Source: Oceanirhabdus sp. W0125-5
Lineage (GTDB): Bacteria; Bacillota; Clostridia; Clostridiales; Clostridiaceae
Direction of reading: 5' to 3'
Assembly: GCF_027938815.1 (NCBI RefSeq)
Contig: NZ_CP115913.1
Span: 5,614,001 to 5,678,000 of the forward strand
Length of the DNA stretch: 64,000 nt
Of the stretch, positions 43,476-53,581 are shown in pieces (the stretch's first letter is position 1; the number at the start of each line of letters is the position of its first letter). Below the pieces are notes generated by a model. It had not been told where the DNA came from and made no database searches. It was given only the letters and a program-made list of their open reading frames with translations. Both the position numbers and the translations under genes were made by a program.

Positions 43476-44486
43476 TTATTTCTCTTCTCCCTTAAGAAAA
43501 TCCATTGCCTCTTTAACTTTCTCATCATTATCATTTATCAACTTAGTAAATACATCTACAGAATTGTTATACTCATCTATTAGTTTGTTATATTCATCTA
43601 CATCTTCATTTGTAAAGAAAATTAATTGCTCATCATGAAATTCATATTTTCCCTCTTTCTCCTCTAAGAATTTTAAAATATTATCCATAAATTTGTATTG
43701 ATCAGTATGTGCATTTTTTATATATGTTAATTTATTTAATGTTCTCTGAACTGTTTGATTAAATCCTATGGCAAAATTTTTACTATAATCATTTGAATCA
43801 TTAAATGTTTTAATCTTTTCTACATATGTTTCATAAATTTTATATATTGAATCATAATACTCATTTAAACTATCTATACTTTGATTTATTTTCATTCTAA
43901 CATCTAATAATTCATTAATATCACTTACTGTATTATATGATAAAATCAAAGTTCCATTAAGCTCGTATATTTGGTCATTTTTATCAAATTCAATCAGTTG
44001 CACCTCACTATATAAATCCTGAACAAAACTAACACACTCTTGCGCTTGTCCATATTTTTCATAAGTAATATCTTCTTTTTCAATCTTTTTTTCACTTAAA
44101 GAAGAATTCATTAATAATCTAATTTTTTCTTCTGCAAGTGTTATTTTTTTATATTCATTTTGTTTTTTTTCTTCAGCTTGGCTAATTTTATTGCTTAACA
44201 TTCCAATACTAGAAACTAGATAGATTATACTCATAATTAAAATAATTTTATTTTTACTTTTCTTTGAAACCTTATAAATTAATTCACTAATTCCAAATAC
44301 TATTACGCATCTCCCAATTATACTTCCAAGCAAATAACCTAAACTTCTAGCTGCTGTATCCACATCGCTAAAATCCATCTTAAAAACAAACTTAAAAAAA
44401 CTAATAAAACAAATTCCTATAAAAACTAAAATTATTGTTATTTTATTTTTTTCTTTCACAATAGTATTTTTAACTTGACTATCCAT
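43476..44486 (-). CDS. Hypothetical membrane protein with long coiled-coil region
   Basis: 336 aa. Three N-terminal hydrophobic helices (about residues 17-35, 50-72 and 82-100), then some 230 residues that are highly charged and helical (KIRLLMNSSL, then DQIYELNGTLILSYN), probably coiled coil outside or inside the membrane. No known family recognised. The ATG at 44484-44486 is used because AAGGAGAG lies at the right distance; the longer frame lacks a site. Confidence 0.7.
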   Translation of the reverse strand: MDSQVKNTIVKEKNKITIILVFIGICFISFFKFVFKMDFSDVDTAARSLGYLLGSIIGRCVIVFGISELIYKVSKKSKNKIILIMSIIYLVSSIGMLSNKISQAEEKKQNEYKKITLAEEKIRLLMNSSLSEKKIEKEDITYEKYGQAQECVSFVQDLYSEVQLIEFDKNDQIYELNGTLILSYNTVSDINELLDVRMKINQSIDSLNEYYDSIYKIYETYVEKIKTFNDSNDYSKNFAIGFNQTVQRTLNKLTYIKNAHTDQYKFMDNILKFLEEKEGKYEFHDEQLIFFTNEDVDEYNKLIDEYNNSVDVFTKLINDNDEKVKEAMDFLKGEEK

Positions 44487-44650
44487 AATACTCTCCTTAA
44501 ATTCATGTATTTTTATAATAATTTTGCTTAATTTTACATTTGAATTATAAGGCATTATTTGGATAAATTCAACCTTTGTTACATAATCTATTTACAAAGT
44601 CTAATACATTTCTAGCTAATATTGTGTGTAATTTTTCAATAAATTTCTTG

Positions 44651-45757
44651 CTACATCTCATGGTCTTTTAAAACCCTCTCTACAACTTCCTTATTCTCAA
44701 AAAGAGCACATCCACCTTTATGTTCATCTAATAATCCATGAATATTTCTTATTTTACCTAACAAAGGTGAACTCAAGGCTTCTTTTAATGACATCTCATT
44801 GAGGTTTACATCTGAATAAGGCGCAAAAGGACATGCCTCCACTGCTCCTCTTGAATTTATATGAATAAATCCCCTGCCTGCAGCTAAGCACCCACCAAAT
44901 CTTTTCTCATCTCCTGGAAAAGCAATAAAAATCCCTTTATATTTTTTTCTCAGTTTTCCAAGTCTTTCATCAAGTTCTTCTCTCTGAGTTTTTGAAATTA
45001 CAATACTTTCTGTAGTACAATCAAATGGTACATGTTCAATAAAGAAAAATGCTCTACAACCTTTATCCATATAATCCTTAATAAAGTTTTCATTTATAAC
45101 ACTATCATAATTTTCAGAAGTAAGAGTTATTGATATTCCATAAAAAATATTTCTTTTCTTAAGCAACTCAAAACTTAAGGAAACTCTATCAAATACTCCT
45201 TCTCCTCTTCTATTATCCGTTTGTTTTTTATCTCCTTCTATACTTATGATTGGTATTAAATTTCTACATGATGCAAAATACTCAACCCACTCTTCATTTA
45301 TTAACATTCCATTCGTAAACATAGGAAAGATAATTTCTGGGAAGTTTACACATTCTCTGATTACTTTTGTCTTAGTTAGTGGTTCACCACCAGCGAGCAA
45401 TATAAAAGACATCCCCAATTCTTTTGCTTGATGGAAAACATTTGTCCACTGATTTTCATTAAACTCTAGTGAACAGTTATGACTTTTTTCTCTATCATAG
45501 CATCCCTTACATTTTAAGTTACATTTACTTGTAATAGACGCTATCATAAATGGTGGAACATGAAGTCCTCTCTCTTCATACTTATTTCTAATACTTCCTG
45601 TACCTTTTTGTTTTAATGCAATTTTTATTATGTTTTTTGCTGATGAAAAATCACTAATTGCTATTTTAATAAAATCTTCAATAAGCAATCCTATTGATTT
45701 ATTTAGCATTTTGGTTAATGTATTATTAGATATTTCACAACCCTTTTCTTTTTTCAT
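44651..45757 (-). CDS. Radical SAM protein with SPASM-like C-terminus
   Basis: 368 aa. The 4Fe-4S site is C79-x3-C83-x2-C86 in SKCNLKCKGCYDRE; LLAGGEPL is the SAM-binding GGE motif. The C-terminus has further cysteines in GGCLAAGRG, EACPFAPYSD and KGGCALFEN, as in SPASM-like domains that hold auxiliary clusters in peptide-modifying enzymes. The N-terminal 65 residues are a helical extension. The gene is on the same strand as, and downstream of, an ABC-2 exporter pair. A peptide-modifying role is possible but not shown. Confidence 0.85.
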   Translation of the reverse strand: MKKEKGCEISNNTLTKMLNKSIGLLIEDFIKIAISDFSSAKNIIKIALKQKGTGSIRNKYEERGLHVPPFMIASITSKCNLKCKGCYDREKSHNCSLEFNENQWTNVFHQAKELGMSFILLAGGEPLTKTKVIRECVNFPEIIFPMFTNGMLINEEWVEYFASCRNLIPIISIEGDKKQTDNRRGEGVFDRVSLSFELLKKRNIFYGISITLTSENYDSVINENFIKDYMDKGCRAFFFIEHVPFDCTTESIVISKTQREELDERLGKLRKKYKGIFIAFPGDEKRFGGCLAAGRGFIHINSRGAVEACPFAPYSDVNLNEMSLKEALSSPLLGKIRNIHGLLDEHKGGCALFENKEVVERVLKDHEM

Positions 45758-45804
45758 TTCCTCATCCCCAAATTATTATATTTTTATGCTGTTCCAGAAA
45801 AAAT

Positions 45805-45882
45805 CTATGTACTCCTTAATTTCTTTTCAATTCCATCAATATTAATATTATTCATATCCTTTAGCATAAATTCCTCATACAT
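45805..45882 (-). CDS. Possible small peptide between ABC permease and radical SAM genes
   Basis: 25-codon frame reading MYEEFMLKDMNNINIDGIEK and ending KLRST. An inner ATG (45867) has GAGGAA only 3 nt upstream. A +1 shift would join it to KEYIDFFWNSIKI, giving a longer aromatic tail, so it may be a frameshifted small gene. It lies between an exporter and a radical SAM enzyme, where a peptide substrate might be expected, but coding evidence is weak. Confidence 0.25.
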   Translation of the reverse strand: MYEEFMLKDMNNINIDGIEKKLRST

Positions 45883-45938
45883 TTTATAAAAGGAACTAGT
45901 AACTATTTAAACACTGTTACCAGCCCTCTTAATATTTA

Positions 45939-47579
45939 TTAAATACTCTTTATCCTTTTAATTCTTCCAATGTAACCAAAAACTAAAAATACTATAGTTA
46001 AAATTAAAAATATGAAAGTAATTCCCTTCTCAATTGACATGCTCGTTACCCCCATATAATCAAACTCCGGTATACTATTAATTGGTCCTATATACCATAA
46101 AATCATATAAACTATTTCAAAAACCTTAGGTTTCCCTGTCCAAATACCAAGTACCAAAGCTAATGCAGATATAAATGCTGCTCCCACCATTACAGCAAAA
46201 AATCCTAAAAGTTCTCCGTTTATTAGTAAGTTAATACATACTCCACATGCAGTAAGCAAAGATAATATTACCCCTGAAATCCACAATATTATAAATTGCC
46301 TTATATTAAAATTATTACATGAATAAATATATTGTTCTGTACCATATCTTTTTTCTGAGATTCCAATTTTTGACCAAATAAACACAGGCCATATCCATGT
46401 AATTGGAAGAATATACAACTTTACTACATCTATAGGCGAACTCAATCCAGCAACAATTAAACCTCCTGCAACTAAGTACCACCATTTAGAAAGCCCCTTA
46501 AAGATAAGAATAAATTCATAATAAAGCATGTAAATAGTATTAAATTTCATTTTTCTTTCCTTGTACGGAGTTAAAACAACATCATCTTTAATCTTATTTT
46601 TCTGTTCTTTAAAAGTTTTAATATTTGATTTTATTTTAACCTTGGTTTTTACTTTTTCTTTATAGATTAAATTACTTCTTCTAAATATCAAGGTCGCAAT
46701 TAATACAATTACTATTGCTACCCCAATCCAAAATAATCTACTTAAAAGTATCTCCTTTGACCAACCTTCTCCACTCCATACAAATGTCTTAATGTTAGTT
46801 AATTGTGCTTCAAATCCAACTGAAAAATTTTTTCCTGTATATTGTGGAAATACATCCATTGTAGCCATTTTGAGCCTATCACTTAGTATTGTAAATCCTG
46901 AAATATCATAGAAATTTTCACTTTTAAATGCCATTTTAGTCCCATTTATATTTTGAGGATTACTTGATATACCATTAATTATTAAGAACATATATAAACC
47001 AAAATAGATAAAATTCCCTATTCCTTTACTTAAAAAAGGAGTTACTTCAAAAAATATTGCTATTGCAGAAATTAAAAACATAGCAGGTAATACTACTATT
47101 AAAAAGGGAGCAAATAACTTCCAAATTTCAATATTTAATGACTCTGCTCTCATAACTTGCATACCCAGAGTTGTTATAGCTATTACTACCACTGCAACTG
47201 TAAGATATATAAAATTACTGAGAGTTTTACCTACTAAATAATCAATCTTTCCAACAGATGATGCCGCTATAATTTGCCCTACTCCAGTATCTCTATCCCG
47301 TTCAATAGCATTCTTAACAATATAGAAACCAATAAAAGTCATGATTGTCACAGATACTAGCGCCGAAAGACTACCAAGCCAAGGGGAATTATAAATTCCT
47401 CTATAGGATGTTTCCCCTTGTGTAAGTTTTAAAGTCAAATAGAATTTTGTATTTTTATCAGGTACAAAAAGATATGCTGAATAGACCATGAACATTATTA
47501 TTATCAAGAAACTATCTTGTCTTATACGTTCAAGAAAATCAGCTTTAGTTATACTTAATATATTTCTTATTTTTCTCAT
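45939..47579 (-). CDS. ABC-2 type transporter permease
   Basis: 546 aa membrane protein with about 12 hydrophobic helices in two halves (residues 20-310 and 350-540) separated by a Lys-rich cytoplasmic loop (KEKVKTKVKIKSNIKTFKEQ). It resembles a fused pair of ABC-2 permease modules. Its start overlaps the ATPase stop (ATGA), so the two are translationally coupled and form one exporter. Cargo unknown. Confidence 0.85.
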   Translation of the reverse strand: MRKIRNILSITKADFLERIRQDSFLIIIMFMVYSAYLFVPDKNTKFYLTLKLTQGETSYRGIYNSPWLGSLSALVSVTIMTFIGFYIVKNAIERDRDTGVGQIIAASSVGKIDYLVGKTLSNFIYLTVAVVVIAITTLGMQVMRAESLNIEIWKLFAPFLIVVLPAMFLISAIAIFFEVTPFLSKGIGNFIYFGLYMFLIINGISSNPQNINGTKMAFKSENFYDISGFTILSDRLKMATMDVFPQYTGKNFSVGFEAQLTNIKTFVWSGEGWSKEILLSRLFWIGVAIVIVLIATLIFRRSNLIYKEKVKTKVKIKSNIKTFKEQKNKIKDDVVLTPYKERKMKFNTIYMLYYEFILIFKGLSKWWYLVAGGLIVAGLSSPIDVVKLYILPITWIWPVFIWSKIGISEKRYGTEQYIYSCNNFNIRQFIILWISGVILSLLTACGVCINLLINGELLGFFAVMVGAAFISALALVLGIWTGKPKVFEIVYMILWYIGPINSIPEFDYMGVTSMSIEKGITFIFLILTIVFLVFGYIGRIKRIKSI

Positions 47580-48457
47580 TTCTCATTACCTCTACTATCA
47601 GAAATATAATATAAATAAGCATCTTCAAGAGTAGGTGATACTAATCTTTTATTGGCAAATAATATATTATCTGTAACTACTCGTAGATGCATACCATCAC
47701 TCTGTCTTACACTACTGCTTATTATATATTTATTTCTAACATCTGAAAGTTCCTTTTCTTGAACAATACATTCCCATACCTTATTTTCTACTGAACATAA
47801 TAATTCTTGTATAGTACACTTAGTTAAAAGATTCCCCTTATTAATTAAAGCAATTTTAGAAGCTGTTGATTCAATATCCGATACGATGTGAGTAGAAAGA
47901 ATTATAATCCTATCAAGTGATAAATCTGATATAAGGTTCCTAAATCTAACTCTTTCTTCTGGATCTAACCCTACAGTTGGTTCATCAACTATTAGAAGTT
48001 TAGGGTCATTTAAAAGTGCTTGTGCAATACCAATTCTTTGCCTCATACCCCCTGAATAACTTCCGATTTTGACCTTCGATTTTTCACTTAAATTTAGTAG
48101 GCATATTAATTCCTCTATCCTCCTATTCGCAATTTTTTTATCCATCCCTTTTATGGCTGCCATATATTTGAGAAATTCAATAGCATTAAGATTAGGATAT
48201 ACACCAAAATCTTGTGGTAAGTATCCTAATTCATCTCTAAGAGCTTTTGGATTCTTTGAAATGTCTACATCATTCCAAAAGACCTTTCCGGTTGTAGGCT
48301 TTGAAATAGTAGCTAATATTCTCATTAATGTTGATTTACCTGCACCATTAGGTCCCAAAAGTCCCAGTACCCCATTTTCAATTTCTAAGCTAAAATCTTT
48401 TATACCCCATAATGTACTTGTATATCGTTTACTTACATTGTCTATTGATAATTTCAT
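47576..48457 (-). CDS. ABC transporter ATP-binding protein (exporter type)
   Basis: 293 aa. Walker A GLLGPNGAGKSTL, Q-loop LPQDFGVYPN, signature YSGGMRQRIGIAQ, Walker B LLIVDEPTVGLDPEE and H-loop in LSTHIVSDIE. C-terminal 80 residues are family-specific. Closest in layout to CcmA/BcrA-like exporter ATPases. Coupled to the downstream permease. Confidence 0.93.
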   Translation of the reverse strand: MKLSIDNVSKRYTSTLWGIKDFSLEIENGVLGLLGPNGAGKSTLMRILATISKPTTGKVFWNDVDISKNPKALRDELGYLPQDFGVYPNLNAIEFLKYMAAIKGMDKKIANRRIEELICLLNLSEKSKVKIGSYSGGMRQRIGIAQALLNDPKLLIVDEPTVGLDPEERVRFRNLISDLSLDRIIILSTHIVSDIESTASKIALINKGNLLTKCTIQELLCSVENKVWECIVQEKELSDVRNKYIISSSVRQSDGMHLRVVTDNILFANKRLVSPTLEDAYLYYISDSRGNEK

Positions 48458-48605
48458 TTCATATCTCTCCCAATTAATTTAAATATATACCTAGTTCATT
48501 TTTAAACATATTAATTAAATAATACAGATGAATCCACACCCATTCAAGCATTTAATTGAATTTTTACTATATTTTAACACTTAGATTTCTTCATACTGTC
48601 TCAAA

Positions 48606-48627
48606 AAGAGTAGGCTTACCTACTCTT
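48606..48627 (-). terminator. Terminator of the liv operon
   Basis: AAGAGTAGG-CTTA-CCTACTCTT hairpin followed on the minus strand by TTTGAGACAG. It lies about 45 nt after the livF stop codon. Confidence 0.65.
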
Positions 48628-48672
48628 AATAATAGTTATATAACTTTAGTACTTACATAATCTTTATATTTA

Positions 48673-49386
48673 TTATTTTTTTGCTTCTCCTAAATAAGCC
48701 TTCTGTACTTCATCATTATTTAATAGCTCTTTTCCTTCTCCCTCTAAAACTATGCTTCCTGTTTCAAGTACATATCCATAGTCTGCAATTTCAAGAGCAG
48801 CTTTTGCATTTTGCTCAATAAGAAGTATAGTTACTCCCTCTTTGTGAATTTCTCTAATTATATTAAATATGTCTTTTACTATAAGTGGGGCAAGCCCTAA
48901 AGAAGGCTCATCCATCATTAAAAGCTTAGGCTTGGACATAAGTGCTCTTCCTACCGATAACATCTGTTGTTCTCCACCTGACATAGTTCCTGCTTTTTGC
49001 CAGTCCCTCTCCTTTAATCTAGGAAACAGCTCATATACCCAATCCATATCCTTCTTTATTTGCTCTTTATCTTTTCTAACAAATGCACCAAGAGTAAGAT
49101 TCTCATGTACTGTGAGATTAGGAAATACCCTTCTACCTTCAGGTACCATAACAATCCCCTGTGTTACAATATCTTTAGTTCTTTTATTTGTAATTTCCTT
49201 TTCATTATATAAAACTTTACCATTAGAGCTTTTTACCAATCCCATTATGCTTCTTAAAGTGGTGCTTTTCCCTGCACCATTAGCCCCTATTAACGTTACA
49301 ATTTTATTTTCAGGAACATCTAAGCTTATTCCCTTTAAAGCATGAATTCCTCCATAATATACATTTAAATCACTTATTTTTAACAT
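48673..49386 (-). CDS. livF: Branched-chain amino acid ABC transporter ATPase LivF
   Basis: 237 aa. Walker A GANGAGKSTTLRSIMG, signature MSGGEQQMLSVGRAL, Walker B LLMMDEPSLGLAP. VMVPEGRRVFPNLTVHENL is characteristic of LivF. Last gene of the livK-H-M-G-F operon, 1 nt after livG. Confidence 0.95.
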   Translation of the reverse strand: MLKISDLNVYYGGIHALKGISLDVPENKIVTLIGANGAGKSTTLRSIMGLVKSSNGKVLYNEKEITNKRTKDIVTQGIVMVPEGRRVFPNLTVHENLTLGAFVRKDKEQIKKDMDWVYELFPRLKERDWQKAGTMSGGEQQMLSVGRALMSKPKLLMMDEPSLGLAPLIVKDIFNIIREIHKEGVTILLIEQNAKAALEIADYGYVLETGSIVLEGEGKELLNNDEVQKAYLGEAKK

Positions 49387-49387
49387 C

Positions 49388-50149
49388 TTATTCCACCCCT
49401 AAATATGCCTCAATAACCTTAGGATTATTTTGTATTTCACTAGGTGTACCTTCAGCTATTTTAACTCCATAATCTAGCACATAAATCCGTTCACAAATCC
49501 CCATTACTACCTGCATATGATGCTCAATCAAGAAAATAGTTAAATTAAATCTATCCCTTATTTCACCAATAAAATTCATCAATTCTAAAGACTCCTGTGG
49601 ATTCATTCCTGCTGCTGGTTCATCTAAAATAAGTAATTTAGGATCAGTTGCAAGTGCTCTAGCAATCTCTAATCTTCTCTGCTTACCATAAGGAAGAGAA
49701 GATGATTTTTCATCTTTTACATCTTCTAAACCTACTGATCTCAATAATTCTAAAGACTTCTCTAAGATTAACTTTTCTTTCATCCTATAATCTCTTGTCT
49801 TTACAATGGCAGAAAACAAATTAGATCCCAGTCTCATATGATTTGCTATTAGAACATTCTCAAGTACCGATAGTTCCTTAAATAACCTTATATTCTGAAA
49901 GGTCCTTGCTATACCTAGCTTTGTTATTTCATGAGTCTTCATTCCTGTAATATCTTTACCTTCAAAAAATATTTTTCCTGATGTAGGTGCATAAACCCCT
50001 GTTATCATATTAAAACAAGTTGTTTTTCCTGCGCCATTAGGTCCTATAAGTCCTATTATTTCATTTTTTTCTATCTTCATATTAAATTCAGATACAGCTG
50101 TAAGCCCTCCAAATTTCATTGTTATCTTATTTGTCTTTAAAACAGTCAC
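49388..50149 (-). CDS. livG: Branched-chain amino acid ABC transporter ATPase LivG
   Basis: 253 aa. Walker A GPNGAGKTTCFNMITG, signature LPYGKQRRLEIARAL and Walker B LLILDEPAAGMNPQE. IARTFQNIRLFKELSVLENV is the LivG Q-loop region. Pairs with LivF to energise the LivH/LivM permease. Confidence 0.95.
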   Translation of the reverse strand: MTVLKTNKITMKFGGLTAVSEFNMKIEKNEIIGLIGPNGAGKTTCFNMITGVYAPTSGKIFFEGKDITGMKTHEITKLGIARTFQNIRLFKELSVLENVLIANHMRLGSNLFSAIVKTRDYRMKEKLILEKSLELLRSVGLEDVKDEKSSSLPYGKQRRLEIARALATDPKLLILDEPAAGMNPQESLELMNFIGEIRDRFNLTIFLIEHHMQVVMGICERIYVLDYGVKIAEGTPSEIQNNPKVIEAYLGVE

Positions 50150-50174
50150 ATTTTCACTTCCTTTTAGATAGTTT

Positions 50175-51251
50175 TTATTTTCTAAAAAGTTTAACAGCCT
50201 TCATCTTCAAACTAAATACCCAATCCCAACTGAATTCTTTTGTCCCCATAAGACCTTTCTGATAGAAGAGAATAACCAGCATTAGTAGCGCTGAGAATAC
50301 AACCATACGAGTTCCTGGTATACCGTTTATAACTAAAGAACCTATTACCATTTTTCCATCTAGAATCCTTAAGAACTCCATTGCTATAGTAATTACAACT
50401 GCAGAAATAACACTACCTGTTATACTTCCTATACCCCCTAAAACAACTATAAGGACAATGTTAAATGTTAATAAGAATCTAAACATTAATGGGTCTATTG
50501 TTCCCATTAAGTGTGCAAGAAGAGCTCCTCCAACTCCTGCAAAGAAAGAACCTATAATAAAACCCATTAATTTATGTTTAAAAAGGTTTATTCCCATTGC
50601 CTCAGCAGCAATTTCGTCCTCCCTTATTGCTTTGAAAGCTCTACCATAACTACTGTTTACAAGAAGAATCATAAATACTATAGTAAATAAAGCAATCCCC
50701 CAAGTCCACCAAATGTTAACTGTATCAGGAAGACCTTTTATACCCAACGCCCCATTTGTTATCCTCTGAGTATTCGTGAATATAACTCTTATGATTTCCC
50801 CAAATCCAAGTGTTGCTATTGCCAAGTAATCATCCTTCAATCTAAGAACAGGAGCTCCAATTAATGCCCCAACTACAGCCGCCATAACACCAGCAATTAT
50901 CAATCCACTCCAAAATGGTAGCTGAACATTACTAAGCCAAGGTACTATTGGTTCAAGAAAGAAGTTCATTTCCTTCATATCTTTTGACATAGTAAGCAAT
51001 GCGCATGTATAAGCTCCAACTGCCATGAAGCCAGCATGTCCTAAAGAAAACAAACCAACAAATCCATTTATAAGATTTAAACTTAATGCTAATATCACAT
51101 AAATTCCACAAAGATTGAAAATCCTCATCTGATATGGATCAAGTATCATGTTTAAAACTGCCAATACAGCAATAAAAAAGATTATTGCTCCTATTGATAA
51201 TCTATTTTTCTTACTACTAAAAATTGCATGTAATATATTTTCCTTCTTCAT
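50175..51251 (-). CDS. livM: Branched-chain amino acid ABC transporter permease LivM
   Basis: 358 aa, about ten helices. GIYVILALSLNLINGFVGLFSLGHAGFM near the N-terminus (quoted in part: LSLNLINGFVGLFSLGHAG), DDYLAIATLGFGEIIRVI and GGIGSITGSVIS are LivM marks. Four nt before it ends livH. Confidence 0.94.
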   Translation of the reverse strand: MKKENILHAIFSSKKNRLSIGAIIFFIAVLAVLNMILDPYQMRIFNLCGIYVILALSLNLINGFVGLFSLGHAGFMAVGAYTCALLTMSKDMKEMNFFLEPIVPWLSNVQLPFWSGLIIAGVMAAVVGALIGAPVLRLKDDYLAIATLGFGEIIRVIFTNTQRITNGALGIKGLPDTVNIWWTWGIALFTIVFMILLVNSSYGRAFKAIREDEIAAEAMGINLFKHKLMGFIIGSFFAGVGGALLAHLMGTIDPLMFRFLLTFNIVLIVVLGGIGSITGSVISAVVITIAMEFLRILDGKMVIGSLVINGIPGTRMVVFSALLMLVILFYQKGLMGTKEFSWDWVFSLKMKAVKLFRK

Positions 51252-51254
51252 ATT

Positions 51255-52148
51255 CTACACCTTCTCCATTGTATTTCGTCCCATTAAACCACTAGGCTTA
51301 ACTAATAAAATAATAATTAAAAGGACAAAAGCAAAAGCATCTCTATACCCTGACAATGCCGGTGAAAATGCAACAATCATAATTTCACCAAGTCCTAGAA
51401 TGAACCCACCTAAAACTGCTCCTTTTATATTACCAATTCCTCCAACAACAGCCGCTATGAAACATTTAAGACCTGGCATTAAACCCATGAGAGGAATAAG
51501 TTGAGGATATTTTAGCCCCCACATCATACCTCCTATCGCAGCTAACACAGAACCTATTCCAAATGTAAATGAAATAACACTATTAACATTTATACCCATA
51601 AGTCTAGCTGCTTCATAATCCTTTGATACTGCTCTCATTGCCATTCCAATCTTTGTATGGTTTACTATGTAAATCAATATAAATAATGCAAGTGCAGTTA
51701 TTATAGGGATTATTAAAGAAATACTAACTATAGAAACTCCACCTATAGTAATTATTTTTGAGAACAAAGGAGCAATTGGAAATGCCTTAGGTCTACCTCC
51801 AAATATAACTATCGCTAGATTCTCTATAAGAAATGAGGCTCCTATTGCAGATATCATAATTGAAATCCTTGGAGAATTTCTTAGTGGTCTATAAGCTGCT
51901 CTTTCAAGAATTATACCTAATAAGCAAGTAAGGACAATTGCTATAATAAAGGATGCCCACCATGGTAAGAAAAAGGCAGTCATTGAATAAAAAGCAATAT
52001 ACGTAGCTAACATGAAAATATCACCATGAGCAAAGTTTATGAGTCTAAGAATTCCATAAACCATAGTATATCCTATTGCAAGAAGAGCATATAAACTACC
52101 AAGGGAAATTCCATTAACCAAATGCTGCATGAAAATTTCAAAACTCAT
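51255..52148 (-). CDS. livH: Branched-chain amino acid ABC transporter permease LivH
   Basis: 297 aa with about eight helices. GISLGSLYALLAIGYTMVYG near the N-terminus, INFAHGDIFMLATY and AVVGGIGNIKGAVLGGFILG are LivH marks. Follows livK on the same strand after a 190-bp gap with a partial terminator. Confidence 0.94.
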   Translation of the reverse strand: MSFEIFMQHLVNGISLGSLYALLAIGYTMVYGILRLINFAHGDIFMLATYIAFYSMTAFFLPWWASFIIAIVLTCLLGIILERAAYRPLRNSPRISIMISAIGASFLIENLAIVIFGGRPKAFPIAPLFSKIITIGGVSIVSISLIIPIITALALFILIYIVNHTKIGMAMRAVSKDYEAARLMGINVNSVISFTFGIGSVLAAIGGMMWGLKYPQLIPLMGLMPGLKCFIAAVVGGIGNIKGAVLGGFILGLGEIMIVAFSPALSGYRDAFAFVLLIIILLVKPSGLMGRNTMEKV

Positions 52149-52286
52149 ATTATTTCCCCCATATTGTATTATTTAGATTAAAAGAATAAAGAAAAGAGAA
52201 TAAAGAATAAATTTTGATGATATTCCTCATTCTTCAGAATATCTTTAATCTATTTAGAAGTGGTATTATATATGTTAAAATTTTAA

Positions 52287-52322
52287 TTCAAGAGGCTTTA
52301 TATACATACAAAGCCCCTTGAA
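52287..52322 (-). terminator. Partial terminator between livK and livH
   Basis: TTCAAGAGGCTTT / AAAGCCCCTTGAA with one imperfect pair, 20 nt after the livK stop codon, followed by an AT-rich stretch rather than a clean U-run. It probably lowers read-through so that the binding protein is made in excess of the permease, a usual layout (inference). Confidence 0.6.
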
Positions 52323-52341
52323 CCGTAAACTATAAATATTT

Positions 52342-53499
52342 CTATTTCATTGGCTCAACAGTTGTAAGATAAGTAAATTTACCATCTTTTACTGTCTTGA
52401 TTACTGCTGATTTAACAGCGTCTCCATTTTCATCTAAAGTAACGATACCAGCTGCTCCTGGGAAGTCTTTTGTGTCAGCAAGAGCGTCTCTAATATCATT
52501 AGGCTCAGTGCTGTCAGCTCTTTCAATTGCATCTAAAATTAATAAATATGCATCAAATGCAAGTGCTGTAACTGCAGCAGGTTCTTTATTATACTTTTCT
52601 TTATAAGCTTTAATAAATTCAGTAGTTTTATCAGTAAGCTTAGCATTAGCATCGAAGAAGGTAGAGAATACAACTCCTTCTGCTGCGTCTCCAGCAATCT
52701 CAATAACTTCTGGTGTTTCCCATGTATCTCCACCAAGTATTGGCAAGTCTAATCCAAGCTGTTTAGCTTGTTTAATAATTAAAGCTGACTCAGTAAAGTT
52801 ACCAGGAGCAAATATTGCTTCTGCACCAGATTGTTTAATACTTGTTAATTGAGCAGTAAAATCTTGGTCTCCAGTATTATAATAAGCTCTATATACTACA
52901 GAATCTTTATCTCCTGATAATTCTGTAAAAGTATCCTCAAAAAATTTAGCTAGTCCAACTGCATAATCATTAGACTTTTCAATAATAAATGCTACTTTCT
53001 TAGCACCAACTTTATTATAAGCATAGTTTGCCATAACATTACCTTGGAATGGATCAATAAAACATACTCTAAAATAGTAATCGTTATTTAATGTTACAAG
53101 TGGATTTGTACATGAAGTTCCTACTGCTGGTACTTCAGCATCCTTAACAACTTTTCCAGCAGCTATAGAAAATCCACTTCCCCAGCTACCAATTATAGCT
53201 GATACCTTATCTTTATCAACTAATCTTGTTGCAGCATTAGCAGCTTCAACTTTATCAGATTTATTATCTAATATAATTAATTCAACTTTCTTTCCCAAAA
53301 TTTCTGGATATAATTCATTTGCTAATTTGATACCTTCAACTTCCAATGCTCCCCCGGCTGCATTAGCACCTGTTAATGGTTCAAATACACCTATCTTAAT
53401 TACATCTCCAGATGAATCTTGTTTTTTATTCCCACAGCCAATTGTAACCATAGCAAATAATAAAACAAGCGATAGTAGTAAAGATAATTTTTTCTTCAA
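52342..53499 (-). CDS. livK: Branched-chain amino acid ABC transporter substrate-binding lipoprotein
   Basis: 385 aa extracytoplasmic lipoprotein. Signal peptide KKKLSLLLSLVLLFAMVTIG with lipobox and Cys22; then a Leu/Ile/Val-binding (peripla_BP_6) fold: KIGVFEPLTGANAAGG, then IGSWGSGFSIAAGKV, with the SGFS ligand loop. Start is the TTG at 53497-53499, 6 nt after GGGGGA; an upstream in-frame ATG would put the ribosome binding site inside the gene. Some family members bind other amino acids. Confidence 0.93.
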   Translation of the reverse strand: MKKKLSLLLSLVLLFAMVTIGCGNKKQDSSGDVIKIGVFEPLTGANAAGGALEVEGIKLANELYPEILGKKVELIILDNKSDKVEAANAATRLVDKDKVSAIIGSWGSGFSIAAGKVVKDAEVPAVGTSCTNPLVTLNNDYYFRVCFIDPFQGNVMANYAYNKVGAKKVAFIIEKSNDYAVGLAKFFEDTFTELSGDKDSVVYRAYYNTGDQDFTAQLTSIKQSGAEAIFAPGNFTESALIIKQAKQLGLDLPILGGDTWETPEVIEIAGDAAEGVVFSTFFDANAKLTDKTTEFIKAYKEKYNKEPAAVTALAFDAYLLILDAIERADSTEPNDIRDALADTKDFPGAAGIVTLDENGDAVKSAVIKTVKDGKFTYLTTVEPMK

Positions 53500-53546
53500 A
53501 ATAATTCCCCCTTTTTCTAACAATTTCATTTCTTAAGAAATGAAAA

Positions 53547-53581
53547 AAAACATATTAAATTATTAAAATTTAATATGTTTT
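53547..53581 (-). terminator. Terminator hairpin in the livK leader
   Basis: Perfect 15-bp stem AAAACATATTAAATT / AATTTAATATGTTTT followed on the minus strand by a T-run of eight. It sits 47 nt before the livK start, hardly leaving space for a promoter after it, so it either ends the upstream DUF4153 transcript or attenuates liv transcription. Confidence 0.75.
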
